A DNA stretch of 64,000 bases from Drosophila miranda (taxonomy: Eukaryota; Arthropoda; Insecta; Diptera; Drosophilidae), in contig NC_046677.1 of NCBI RefSeq assembly GCF_003369915.1, positions 18,742,913-18,806,912 on the forward strand. Direction: 5' to 3'. Below, in pieces: positions 25,301 through 33,746 of the stretch. The notes under the pieces were generated by a model, which made no database searches, had not been told where the DNA came from, and saw only the letters and a program-made list of their open reading frames with translations. Every line of letters begins with the position of its first letter. The first letter of the stretch is position 1. The position numbers and the translations under genes are program-made.

Positions 25301-27588
25301 ACAGATTTTCGCCCTTTGTGGGGGCGGAAGTGGGCGGGGCAAAGTTTTGATTCTTGTAATATTCTCGTAACAGTGACATATCACAGAAGTCCGGATATAA
25401 AATGTCGTTGCTCTAGCTCTTATAGTCTTTGAGCACTAGGCGCTGATAGGGACGGACAGACGGACAGGCAGACAGGGCTCAATCGACTCGGCTATTGATG
25501 CTGATCAAGAACATATGTATATACTTTATGAGGTCGGAAACGATTCCTTCTGGACGTTACACACATCCACTTTTACCACAAATACTTTACCAATACTCAT
25601 TTTGAGTATCGGGTATAAAAAAAATAGCCTGAAATAACTATAAAATAGCTGTTTTGCTGTCAGCAATAGTGTGCGTCGCACACATTCAACTAAAATGCAT
25701 TCTAAAGTGCTTGTGTTTTGAATTTAAGCATGCAGATCCCTAACGTACATACATACACATGTACACTACTGTCGTTCACTGTACAACTTTTCAGCCTAAG
25801 ATTTCTTTCCTCCTTCTTCTCTTTCGCTCCGCTTTCCTAAGTTCCTAAGTCCGCTGACAGAAGTTCTTATTTTCTTCTGTTTCTTTCAAACTTCGATTCT
25901 TGCTGCTATTTTTAACCACAAACATTGAAATATGTTTTTTCGTTTCATTGCATTTTATGCAAGGGATACAAGACACCACTGCTTTATTACAATCTGTGTA
26001 AACACATGCATACATTCATACAAGTGGCTATCAGCTAAAAGCATACAGTCGGTTTGAACAACTTTGAAGTTTAATAATAAGGAAGGGAGTTTCCGATCCC
26101 GACGTTGGTATTATTCAAAATATGTAAATACAACACATATAGCACTTTGAAGTGTGAAAAATGTTCTGGTTCATTTAAGCTGTGAGCCACTGTATATATT
26201 ATATATGTACATACATATACATACATACATTAACTCGACTACAAGAATAATTAAAACAAATTAACGGATTTCAATTTGTAGTTTTATATGCAGTTACTTG
26301 ATTTCAACAATATTTTTTTAAGTTCAAAAATATGTTTGTTTATTCTATTACGTGTAGAATGCAAAGACGTTTTTTTTTTGTTCTTTCAAAAGGCTTTCGA
26401 CTACGAAGTCAAAATGGCGGTCGGATGACGCCTTCGCAGACTGCACATATGTATGTACATGATACACAAACTTACAAATTTGAAGCGTCTGCAATTGCTT
26501 GCGCGGCAGAAATTTATTTTGGATTTATTTTCAAGGGCATTGCGTCTTTTTGGATAATGGTAAATATCAAAAACTAAACTTTGAATGTAAATATATTCTC
26601 TTACAATGTGTTCGGGTAACTACGCATGTATGCATTTAAGGGAATTTCAATTTTTATTATTATTATTATTATTATATAAAGCTAATAAATAGTTAAAACT
26701 AGGTATTAACAGGGTATGGGGCTATAGCTGCTGAGGCCTTAAGCTCACTATAGTATTATTATACGTTTGAGGATGTATGTATGTACTTATATACATATGT
26801 ACAGGGTTGGTTCTATACGTTATTATATGTTGTGGAGGAATTATTATCTAAAATACTAATTGTGTATATGTATATGTACAGGGATGATTGTTTATGAGGT
26901 TATATGTAGTGAATGATTTTAGATTGGTCTAGATAGTTGAGGATTATTTTTGCGTTTTTGGTGTTAGGGTTGGAGATGTATTGCATGGGGTCGGTGTTAT
27001 GGAATATTGAGGATCTTTGAAGAGAGAGGGCGGGGCATGTGTATATTATGTGTCTTATGTCTATGGTTCAATTTTTATAGTATATGATTTTATATGATTT
27101 ACGAGTATGAAACTAATCTTATGATTTTGCGGATGTTTTACCCTTGAAGTACATGTGCATGCACAAGCAATCTGTACATGCATACTTACGCACTTGCAAT
27201 TACCGAAATGTGCCAAGTGCGTCTAAAGACACAGAAATTTTCAACAGATAACTATTTAGAAAAGCGGGAATTCAATATACATATACATTCATATACATTC
27301 AATATACATATAATCGTATATATCTATGCACATGCATTATGAATTGTATTTAAGTTTGAAATTTGTTGGTACTAAAGTATATGGCACACGCACACCATAT
27401 CGCAAGAACCAATGCATAAAATATATGCTCCGAAAATGTTTAAGCTTAAATTTCATAACGATCTAGGGATAATAAAATCTACATACCGGTTCATCTCTTT
27501 TTTCAGCTGTACTAGACCCTGGTCGGTCAAGAGATTCATCCAATGTCCCATATGAACGTCTTTGTCCACGACCCTGATATTCCGACAT
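13355..27588 (-). CDS. piwi: Piwi, nuclear piRNA-binding Argonaute
   Basis: Eight coding exons are inferred: 27588-27487, 16150-15569, 15507-15187, 15130-14976, 14914-14714, 14657-14466, 14410-14300 and 14237-13355. They give 848 residues (843 in D. melanogaster, from memory). Exon 1 encodes the basic, RG-containing N-terminus (MSEYQGRGQRRSYG), the nuclear-targeting and Tudor-binding end. The PAZ region lies around ITHKVMRTETVYEILKRC. The PIWI domain holds the DDH catalytic set: FDIAKSTRDRR, FYRDGVSSGSLKQL and the final His in LATLVGTHLHAIP. It ends in KKFYYL. Piwi carries piRNAs into the nucleus and directs silencing of transposons in gonads. Intron 1 is 11,336 bp (16151-27486) and is packed with mobile DNA; all other introns are 55-82 bp. 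Junction phases all agree, so the gene looks intact. Confidence 0.95.
16392..17834 (+). CDS. LINE ORF1 (gag-like protein)
   Basis: This is a 480-codon frame. It is Ala/Lys/Pro-rich at the start, then basic (NKRQLSAEDP...QQAKRVKTHL). It has a central globular part with RARAWVSAKPAEPEKILRLL, which resembles the RNA-binding region of LINE ORF1 proteins, and an acidic Ser-rich C-terminus. No CCHC zinc knuckle is seen. The first ATG (16392) lies in AT-rich flanking DNA just outside the inferred element, so the annotated first 7 or so residues are probably host sequence and the native start is lost or further in. ORF1 overlaps ORF2 by 41 bases. Confidence 0.7.
   Translation: MFNYLLNNYLSSAKELGTPLKVPEGQANPSAPAPGKPGPKKTGKETESVHRLQAAAAARGGPKSQSGPSKSVGSKGEADTGVAAKQSVIAAGKRTGTEEPMGAPAGSVSAPRGGKSSYQDRRRAAFILSNEDPNFKASAEGKEQRLWACSILPLFQPAKAGKGAAKAPNKRQLSAEDPANQPGQAQQAKRVKTHLTNRSFAEVARGKTLIGVLDRGAEDGHVPRDKWHLVENELQDRFLLELEENGGPPPKCEDAGWHQGKVKAIACQDARSAALYMKAVAALKEVYPGAKLEAVKWEDVPSRPRARAWVSAKPAEPEKILRLLQICNPHLPTADWKVAKVEDIQGQRRQIILVLNEESIDRLAKSDGVVDYGYKKVTISTYKSDRKGRQAEVEPDPELPEIPKEGASCEEDNPASDAASMMSDDILDDYAFDESDLARGLSHIVVGQEPESPDSDLEATMVEASLRNVVGAPADKPPPL
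16412..21524 (+). mobile_element. RNase H-bearing LINE (LOA/I group) in piwi intron 1
   Basis: This is a 5.1-kb non-LTR retrotransposon on the + strand, antisense to piwi. ORF1 is followed, with a short overlap, by ORF2 with an APE-type endonuclease, reverse transcriptase (YADD) and RNase H. The 3' end is a GC-rich untranslated region closing in (TAACC) repeats with no poly(A). TATTGAA occurs just before the inferred start (16405-16411) and just after the tail (21525-21531), a possible 7-bp target duplication. GC content jumps at about 16430. The RNase H domain, lack of a CCHC knuckle in ORF1 and repeat tail fit the LOA/I group (relatives: Bilbo, TRIM, Baggins) better than jockey. The element is probably slightly 5' truncated. 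Confidence 0.85.
17794..21374 (+). pseudogene. LINE ORF2 (endonuclease, RT, RNase H) with one frameshift
   Basis: The endonuclease part opens at 17794 (LLQINLHHCKAA; IVLIQEPWI) and breaks near 18126-18130, a run of five C, where one base appears lost or gained. The rest is open from before 18192 to the stop at 21374. Visible parts after the break are GCDANAHHCQWGS and FSDHRYVE of the endonuclease. The RT shows the SAGPDGIFPAQL, AFLDIEGAFNN and AYADDVAIAF motifs. RNase H shows DGSK, the Glu of FQAEVEAI, FSDSQAAI and HRDIEGNDAADELA. A Cys/His-rich C-terminus (CRSCRDEEEE...HFFCHCP) completes it. All catalytic residues I can check remain. One indel is the only clear lesion, so the insertion is recent or this is a sequencing-level error. 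Confidence 0.85.
21532..22815. other. piwi intron 1 segment with long inverted repeat
   Basis: A 28-base sequence, AAAGACTATACAATACCAAG plus 8 more, occurs at 21880-21907 and in perfect reverse complement at 22474-22501. A second, weaker pairing of GCGCGCGGGG blocks lies inward (about 21969 and 22418). A GC-rich interior separates the arms. A protein-like fragment (SKRMREKANEFTEALGLLE) runs into the left arm. This looks like a decayed mobile element of unknown type. Confidence 0.4.
22816..23916 (+). mobile_element. DINE-1/INE-1-like element, copy 2
   Basis: Full-length copy in piwi intron 1, in the same orientation as copy 1, with the AACGAGGGGGAACGTTGTG start, the hairpin, the TATACCCGATACT/AGTATCGGGTATA end pair and a GACGGACAGACGG microsatellite. 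It is nearly collinear with the copy at 12054, differing by scattered substitutions and a small deletion near 23565. Such closeness means both inserted fairly recently. Confidence 0.75.
24012..25618 (+). mobile_element. DINE-1/INE-1-like element, copy 3, interrupted
   Basis: This copy lacks the first 19 bases of the family (it starts at TTATAAGTTGCTGCGG) but keeps the rest through GAGTATCGGGTATAA. It is split at 24268-24929 by an unrelated insertion flanked by an 8-bp duplication. Without that insert it would be about 940 bp, similar to the other copies. Confidence 0.7.
24268..24929. mobile_element. hAT-like non-autonomous element nested in DINE-1
   Basis: The 662-bp insert is bounded by GTTTTTAG on both sides (24260-24267 and 24930-24937), an exact 8-bp target duplication. 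Copies 1 and 2 of the DINE-1 carry a single uninterrupted site there (GCGTTTTTAGTTTTCTCG). Its ends are short inverted repeats, CATAGCTCG and CATAGCGTG. Eight-base duplications and CA...TG ends are typical of hAT transposons. No transposase frame is present. Confidence 0.7.
25619..27486. other. remaining part of piwi intron 1
   Basis: AT-rich intron sequence with a (ATT)n run near 26655-26675 and TACATACATATG-type simple sequence. GGAAGGGAGTTTCCGATCCC near 26082-26101 resembles a dispersed fly repeat. I see no gene. Confidence 0.4.
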
Positions 27589-28238
27589 TCCGTTAATTAC
27601 ACACTGCACAAAGCGCGGCTTTCAAAGTTTTTAAATGACAGCAGTCATTGTGACCGCGGAGCTATCGAGAAAATATTCCGTCTGACGATCAGAAATATAC
27701 CAAAATATCGTCACAAATATGCCGTAAATATACAGAAGAAATATTTGGATTCTACTTCCATTATATTCCTCGTTTTTGATATTAGGTCCAATATTACTAG
27801 CTAGCTAGGAACCTCAGCTATCAACTCATAGTTTTATCCGATTGATGAATTATTTTCTACGAGACTAAATAACTTTAACTTTAAATAATTCTAATTTTTA
27901 TCGGATTTTTTATGAAATATGGTTTATATAGCCTACACACTGAGCACATCCCGGGGGAACGGAGGGATTTTTTGACAGATGTGAAACTCCGATTCACACC
28001 ATCCACCATCTACCATCCGTCAAAAAGCAGCTGATGAGCATAAAACTACAAAGTATAGGTCTGAATTGTGCAAAATTTCACATTTTTTAATTAGTTAATT
28101 GGCTATATTATTGGCTATAATACAATTCATTTATGTACAATAAACGTAACTTTTTGGACGCCCTTAAAATTACAGCAGCTCTGTTTGGAAGTTGGTTTGG
28201 CCTTGGCTGCTTGGAGGAACACAAAAACACTATGGAAC
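27589..28238. other. piwi upstream region
   Basis: Contains the piwi promoter by position. A short palindromic unit at 27968-28026 (TTTTTTGACAGATG ... CATCCGTCAAAAA) recurs inverted at 32803-32867. No coding frame is supported. Confidence 0.4.
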
Positions 28239-28243
28239 ACTAT

Positions 28244-28615
28244 TGTTCGGAGCAGAACCCAGCCGATTAGCTGCTTGCCAAATAGCACCTAATTCTTGGC
28301 CCTCAGCCGCTTATTTTGTTTGTTACTTATGTCTATGTCACTCATTTGTTTGTTAAAGCTTTGCGCTTGCTTGCCCTGCTAAACGCTCTCTGCCAGCTCG
28401 CTCTTCGCTATCTCCGCTTTGCGTCTGCCTACCGACGTCGGCCGAGCGAAGCTGCGCTTAGCGATCGGAGCGGCAATGTAAAGGGCAGGCAAGCCACACT
28501 TGCAATTTGGATGTCACGCATTAAAGAACATATCGTAATTTTATTTCTGCGCCGAGTTTTATTTAATTCGAAATAATTAGTCGGCCAATTGGGGATAAAA
28601 AACATTATCTTCACA
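28244..28615 (+). repeat. 5' LTR of BEL element
   Basis: 372 bp, TGTTCGG...TTCACA. It differs from the 3' LTR at only four positions (about 1.1%), so the insertion is young. Confidence 0.9.
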
Positions 28616-28989
28616 TAAAATTTGGTGACCCCGACGTGATCTCTGAGTTGCAGTGTCAATTAATAATCATTCGCGATCGACATTCGTTAGCCCTAGCAAA
28701 TTTTCGGCGGCTAAGCACAATTCGGTGCTAAAACACACTTACATACACCTACATACACGCATTGCTGGCTATTAATTTCTCTGTCGCGACAATTCGGTCA
28801 GTGCAGTGCGGTAGGCAGTGCAGCGAACTCACTAATACACACAAGCGGAGTACAAAGCGGAATCGGACAGCTCGCACAGCCGCACAGCTAAAGGCATTAG
28901 CTGTAATCCCTTTGCTTTCGGTTCCCACGTTTATACGTATACAGGGTGTCTTTTTCGGTCGTGCTGAGTGACTCTTTTAAAACCTCAAC

Positions 28990-30360
28990 ATGGCAGCACC
29001 TGAGCCTACCAATGTCGCGAACGCAGCAATGCCGAGTGATGTAGATTTTTACAAGCACAAGGCCGAGTCCATCGCGCGCCAACTAAAGGCCATGGATCGC
29101 TTTCTTACCAAGAAAGAGCTTGCCGAGTTAGATGAGGCAGAACTTCAAGCTCGCTTCGAGCAGATCGAGCGAATGAATGCGGATTTCGATGCCGCTCAAA
29201 CGAGCCTTGAAAGGCTGGATTTCCTGCAGTTAGCCCATGATGCCCGGCTGGACTTTTCGAATGTTTATGTCAAGGTTAGGTCCAGGCTGTCGCGGGAGTT
29301 GATGGCTGCTCGCACGGTAAATGTTGCCAATTCAACGGCTCGGCATACTCTCGAGGGGAATTCGTCGTTGTTCGCCTATAATAGTATAGGCCGTTCTCGA
29401 ATGCCCGAGTTGCAGCTTCCGCGATTCGGTGGGAGCTACATGGATTGGCCAGAATTCCACGCGATGTTTTCGACAATGGTGCACAAAGACCATCGTATAC
29501 CAATCATCGAAAAATTCCAATATCTTCGTGGATGTCTAGATGGTGCTGCGCTGGATACGATTCGTTCCTTGGAACTTTCTGAGGAGAATTACGACAAGGC
29601 GTTGAATTTACTAATGTTGCGATTCGATAATAAACTGTTACATTTTCAGGCACACGTCAAGGCTATTTTCGGGCTGCAAGGGGTGGAGAAGGGCTCGGCT
29701 ATCGGCTTGCGCGCGCTCAGCGATAAAATCAATTCGCACTTGCGTGCACTTCAGACCTTGGCGACCCCGCAGGAGATTTCCGATGGGTTGCTGATCTTCA
29801 TCGTAGGCACGAAATTGGACCACAAGACCAAGGAGAAATGGGAAGAGAACTTGCCGACGTCAGGATTGCCTCGGTGGTCAAGCATGGCCTCATTCTTGGA
29901 AGCAAGATGTCGGATGCTGGAAAATTTGGGATCGGCTATGGTAACAATTCCTAGCCAGCAGGTGGGAGAAAGTAAACCTAGCACCCTAATCACCTCCATT
30001 AACGATCATAATAGCTCAACATGCAAGTATTGCAAATCCTCCGATCACTACATATCCCGATGCCAGGCATTTATAGATCTCCCTGTTTTTTCTCGATACA
30101 AGGAGGTGAAGAAACGACATTTATGTCTAAACTGCCTCAACAAAGGCCATTCATTGCAACGCTGCAAGTCAGGGGCATGTAGAAATTGCCAAGCCAAGCA
30201 TCACACACTGCTCCACATGCAGTCGGGCGCTGACGCTGAGTTGCCGTCGCCGAGCACGGAATCGACCCAGCATGATCCTGCAAGTGCCCTAGTAGCAAGC
30301 AAATATATTAGCCCTCCCCCTCGAGTCAAAAATCTCTGCCTAGCCAAAACGTGCTGCTAG
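28990..30360 (+). CDS. BEL/Pao gag polyprotein
   Basis: A 456-residue frame with the BEL/Pao gag body (PELQLPRFGGSYMDWPEFHAMF, given here by its start at about residue 137; the DUF1759-type region). Three zinc-knuckle-like motifs follow: CKYCKSSDHYISRC and CLNCLNKGHSLQRC (CX2CX4HX4C), then CRNCQAKHHTLLH. BEL elements usually have gag and pol in one frame. Here gag closes at 30360 and the protease frame is at -1, entering at about 30335-30351. That is either a mutation or translational frameshifting; no convincing slippery site is visible. Confidence 0.85.
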   Translation: MAAPEPTNVANAAMPSDVDFYKHKAESIARQLKAMDRFLTKKELAELDEAELQARFEQIERMNADFDAAQTSLERLDFLQLAHDARLDFSNVYVKVRSRLSRELMAARTVNVANSTARHTLEGNSSLFAYNSIGRSRMPELQLPRFGGSYMDWPEFHAMFSTMVHKDHRIPIIEKFQYLRGCLDGAALDTIRSLELSEENYDKALNLLMLRFDNKLLHFQAHVKAIFGLQGVEKGSAIGLRALSDKINSHLRALQTLATPQEISDGLLIFIVGTKLDHKTKEKWEENLPTSGLPRWSSMASFLEARCRMLENLGSAMVTIPSQQVGESKPSTLITSINDHNSSTCKYCKSSDHYISRCQAFIDLPVFSRYKEVKKRHLCLNCLNKGHSLQRCKSGACRNCQAKHHTLLHMQSGADAELPSPSTESTQHDPASALVASKYISPPPRVKNLCLAKTCC

Positions 30361-31346
30361 CTACTGCAATCGTATATGTCAGGGGCCGTTTTGGATCGCT
30401 TATTCCATGTCGTGCCATTTTAGATTCCGCTTCTCAGGTTAACTTTATAACATCGAGACTCGCCAATCAGCTGCAGTTAGATCCTCACCCGTCTCACGTT
30501 AAAATCGCCGGTATTGGAGAGTCAATTCTACCATCCAGCAAGGCTGTGGACATCGTCCTGCAATCTCAAGACGAAAGCTATCGCGGTTTCCTCTCTGCAA
30601 TTATCACTGCCTCAATCACAGGAATGCAGCCTAACTTCGGCTTAGACGCAAAGGATTGGCCAATGCCAAATAATCTAAAACTGGCTGATCCTAATTTCGC
30701 CAAGCCCCAGCGTGTCGATCTGTTGATAGGTGCTGGTTTGTTTTTCGAATTAATGTGCGTCGGACAGATTCGACTATCAGCCCAATTGCCAACATTGCAG
30801 GAGACAAAACTTGGTTGGATAGTATCAGGAAGCATTGATAGCTCGGAGAATAAGCGTGCAGCTTTAACCGCTTTTGAAAATTCCTCGTGCATCTCTATTG
30901 ACGATTTTCGACCCACAACGCTGGAGTACCAAAACTTAGAGCAGCAATGCAGGAAGCAGCTGCTCGAGTGCCAGGTGCAAGTGGAAAAACTGCGATCGGA
31001 GAATCAGGAACTGCAGCGCGAACTTTTCCATATATTAAAAACCTACATATCCACGCCAAATGAAATTCAACTTTCAACAGTTTCTACATTGCCAAATTTC
31101 CTGCCATTCTATGCAATTACAGAGGTTCCCGATGATCAAGACGTAATCACGACAAGCCGCCTTCGTAAAGAAGCGCCGATTGCTGCGTTCGACGATCATC
31201 CCAGCGTAGCCGCCAGCTGCGCCCAAGCAAGCATCTTCAAGAGGGCCGTTGGAAAAATAGCGGTTCTGCCCCTTCAGGATGGATCTGTTGAAAGCCTTTG
31301 CCTTCCAACGGGGGGTGAATGTTCGGAGCAGAACCCAGCCGATTAG
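30351..31346 (+). CDS. BEL protease fused to a coiled coil; RT and integrase missing
   Basis: The N-terminal part is the BEL aspartic protease: CRAILDSASQVNFIT carries a DSAS active-site motif, with TKLGWIVSGSI at its end. In an intact element reverse transcriptase would follow. Instead there is a heptad-rich stretch (LEYQNLEQQCRKQLLE, VEKLRSENQELQREL), then an unrelated segment, then what looks like the pol C-terminus (VGKIAVLPLQ) running into the LTR. The frame is open throughout, so the product would be gag-like cargo only. The origin of the coiled-coil piece is unknown. Confidence 0.75.
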   Translation: MLLATAIVYVRGRFGSLIPCRAILDSASQVNFITSRLANQLQLDPHPSHVKIAGIGESILPSSKAVDIVLQSQDESYRGFLSAIITASITGMQPNFGLDAKDWPMPNNLKLADPNFAKPQRVDLLIGAGLFFELMCVGQIRLSAQLPTLQETKLGWIVSGSIDSSENKRAALTAFENSSCISIDDFRPTTLEYQNLEQQCRKQLLECQVQVEKLRSENQELQRELFHILKTYISTPNEIQLSTVSTLPNFLPFYAITEVPDDQDVITTSRLRKEAPIAAFDDHPSVAASCAQASIFKRAVGKIAVLPLQDGSVESLCLPTGGECSEQNPAD

Positions 31347-31691
31347 CTGCTTGCCAAATAGCACCTAATTCTTGGCCCTCAGCCGCTTATTTTGTTTGTT
31401 ACTTATGTCTATGTCACTCATTTGTTTGTTAAAGCTTTGCGCTTGCTTGCCCTGCTAAACGCTCTCTGCCATCTCGCTCTTCGCTATCTCCGCTTTGCGT
31501 CTGCCTACCGACGTCGGCCGAGCGAAGCTGCGCTTAGCGATCGGAGCGGCAATGTAAAGGGCAGGCAAGCCACACTTGCAATTTGGATTTCACGCATTAA
31601 AGAACATATCGTAATTTTATTTCTGCGCCGAGTTTTATTTAATTCGAAATAATTAGTCGGCCGATTGGGGATAAAAAACATTATCTCCACA
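31320..31691 (+). repeat. 3' LTR of BEL element
   Basis: 372 bp, TGTTCGG...TCCACA. Its first bases overlap the end of the upstream reading frame, whose last residues (GECSEQNPAD) are encoded by the LTR. Confidence 0.9.
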
Positions 31692-31696
31692 ACTAT

Positions 31697-33329
31697 ACTG
31701 CGCGAAGTGGTAACAATTCAATTCAACATTAAAAATTAGAGGACAAGATTACCACAAAGTGGGTCTATTGGGGCCAAACGAGGAAAATTCATATTTACAA
31801 ATAAACTTCATGGGCAGTGAAGAAATCTACGCAAACCAACGTGCACTCGCCAGTCGCAGCAACCTCAATTTTCCAACAGCCGGGCGAATGGACAGCCTAT
31901 TGACTGCTCATGCACATACTATCCGAAATTACGCGTAGCAAAAACTTCAATAGTTGTTAGATATAATTTGGAGATTTCAACCGTGAAAAATTAACGAAAG
32001 AATTGGCTTGGCTGAAATTTTGTTTGAAATCCGATCTGCAGCTTCGATTGAAAGCTGCAATGGGTATAGCAGGTATATATATGTATATAGTTCTCGCGTG
32101 GGAAAGCCATTGAGCTTATTTATGTTAGCTAAGAATGGACTAAAAAAAGCTTAACACTGTACACAATTCCTTTTCGACATTAATATTGATCATTTAAATG
32201 GCAGAAAAACATTTTCCGGGTCAGCCAGTATGCTTAAATTTTTTCCCTCTAATAGGTCTGGAATGGTCCGTAAGGTTTTATCGTTCCCAAAAATTCCCAG
32301 GTACTACAACATCCATGTGGGATGTTCCTAAGCCGCACGTTTCTTTGCGATATATATCCGATGGTTTTTAAATAAACGAGGGGGAACGTTGTGAGTTGCT
32401 GCGGACACCGCATTTATACCCGAAGGAACAAATCAATTTGCAGTAGCTACGCAGCGCCCGACGTCACGCTCAAACTGATTTTCTGTCTCTCGCACGCACT
32501 CTTTGTCGTGTCGTTTAATATTAGCGGCGTCTGCCGGAGGAGAGCCATACTGACTAAGTATCGGGTATAAATGTACACACAACGTTCCCCCTCGTTTTTA
32601 TATTAGATTTCCTAGAGCCATTCATATAACAAAACACACAGGTTGAAGTGGAATACAGAGATAGAAAATCTTGATCTAAGCATTGGGCAAGATTTTTTGG
32701 GCCCGTAAAAATTCATTTAATGTCGACCAGGGCAGATCAAACTATAGCTCTAGTATTCTTTTTGCGGCCAATGCGACCCACCAAAACAACATTTTTTTCT
32801 GGTTTTTTGATGGATGGTAGATGGTGGATGGTGCCAGTGGGATTCGAGATTTGACATCTGTCAAAAAATTCCACCATTCATCAAGGATCTAAGCTTGGAT
32901 CAAATCACCCATCATTTCTCTTTCTGCATATTAAAAATCATTTGTAATTTAGTCAATTGTATTTCCTCTTGAAAGATCCTATAATTATGCTCGAGGCTGT
33001 AATGATTGTAATATTGTTGTCTTTCCTATTGAACAAATCTAAACAAATGTATAAACGAATTTTGTTGTTCTAAGAGGGCCTAGAGAACTGAATGTCAGTC
33101 TGTTCGTCAAATCTCATATTAGACAGCATATCAACAAACCTACAGCTCCAATAAAATCTCGACAGAAAATTATTCGTACCGTACCAAAATACTAAGAAAA
33201 AACGAATACACGCAATATTTCACGTAAATATGCGCTGAGGTGATATGCTGGAAATAGTCGTAAGAAGATAGGAAGACAGCCGAACTGGTAAATGATTATA
33301 AATAAACTCTTAACTTTAAGGACATTAAA
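31697..33329. other. intergenic region with repeat fragments
   Basis: Contains the inverted DINE-1 derivative (32374-32597) and one copy of a short palindromic repeat (32803-32867). The rest is AT-rich with no gene that I can support. Confidence 0.4.
32374..32597 (-). mobile_element. short DINE-1 fold-back derivative
   Basis: A 224-bp unit with a perfect 20-base terminal inverted repeat, AAACGAGGGGGAACGTTGTG at 32374-32393 and its reverse complement at 32578-32597. The body is the first 160 or so bases of the DINE-1 family in reverse orientation, preceded by a forward copy of the extreme 5' end. The right arm lacks the GAGTTGC...GCAACTC hairpin that all longer copies have. Confidence 0.65.
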
Positions 33330-33746
33330 ATGGAAATAAGCATGGTTAAAAAATGGGTATCCCTAGAGAGCGCAATGTTTTGGACAACATGGATAATCGA
33401 TGGAATTATCTATATTCAGCCAAGAACAAAAATTCCTCGGCCCGTGACGATGGGCCGCTTGGTGAAGCCACGCAGTTATATATTTTTATACCAACAGAAG
33501 CAGCCCTCCCAGCAAGAGGATGCAAGAGACCTCACAAGCACTTCAATTTCACAGGCAATTTCACACCTGGATGATAGTAATTCAGAAGAAGCATATTCAG
33601 ATCCGGATTTATGGAAGCCTCGAGGTCTTATCATTTATCTTAAAAAAACCAAAATTCCCTCGCCTATGACGTTGGGCCGCTTGGTGATGCCACGCAGATA
33701 TAGAATGACTTTCCCCTGGAACGACGATTGGTCATATGCACTCTGA
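33330..33746 (+). CDS. hypothetical protein with duplicated KIPxPxTxGRLVxPR motif
   Basis: A 138-codon frame. Two copies of one motif, TKIPRPVTMGRLVKPRSY and TKIPSPMTLGRLVMPRRY, are encoded by a 55-bp direct repeat (33426-33480 and 33648-33702). Between them lies a Ser/Gln/acidic spacer. The C-terminus is FPWNDDWSYAL. I do not recognise the protein. The PxTLGxLxxPR pattern faintly recalls short linear docking motifs in nuclear proteins, but this is not evidence. It could be a complete small gene, the last exon of a longer one, or a relic. The copies have kept their reading frame despite differing at several positions, which slightly favours coding. Confidence 0.45.
   Translation: MEISMVKKWVSLESAMFWTTWIIDGIIYIQPRTKIPRPVTMGRLVKPRSYIFLYQQKQPSQQEDARDLTSTSISQAISHLDDSNSEEAYSDPDLWKPRGLIIYLKKTKIPSPMTLGRLVMPRRYRMTFPWNDDWSYAL

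Larger units (their letters stand above)
28244..31691 (+). mobile_element. BEL/Pao LTR retrotransposon, internally deleted
   Basis: Two 372-bp direct LTRs (TG...CA) flank a 2.7-kb interior. The target duplication ACTAT is exact on both sides (28239-28243 and 31692-31696); 5 bp is normal for BEL/Pao. The primer-binding site TGGTGACCCCGACGTGAT, four bases inside the left LTR boundary, is complementary to the 3' end of tRNA-Trp as I recall it. A purine-rich tract (GGGGGGTGAA) precedes the right LTR. Gag and protease remain, but reverse transcriptase, RNase H and integrase are absent. The element lies about 650 bp upstream of the piwi start codon, in the opposite direction. Confidence 0.88.

Noticed and set aside
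28316..28576. 86-codon frame in the 5' LTR (and its twin at 31392-31652)
   Set aside because: Present only because the LTR is duplicated; no BEL element codes there, and the region is promoter and untranslated sequence.
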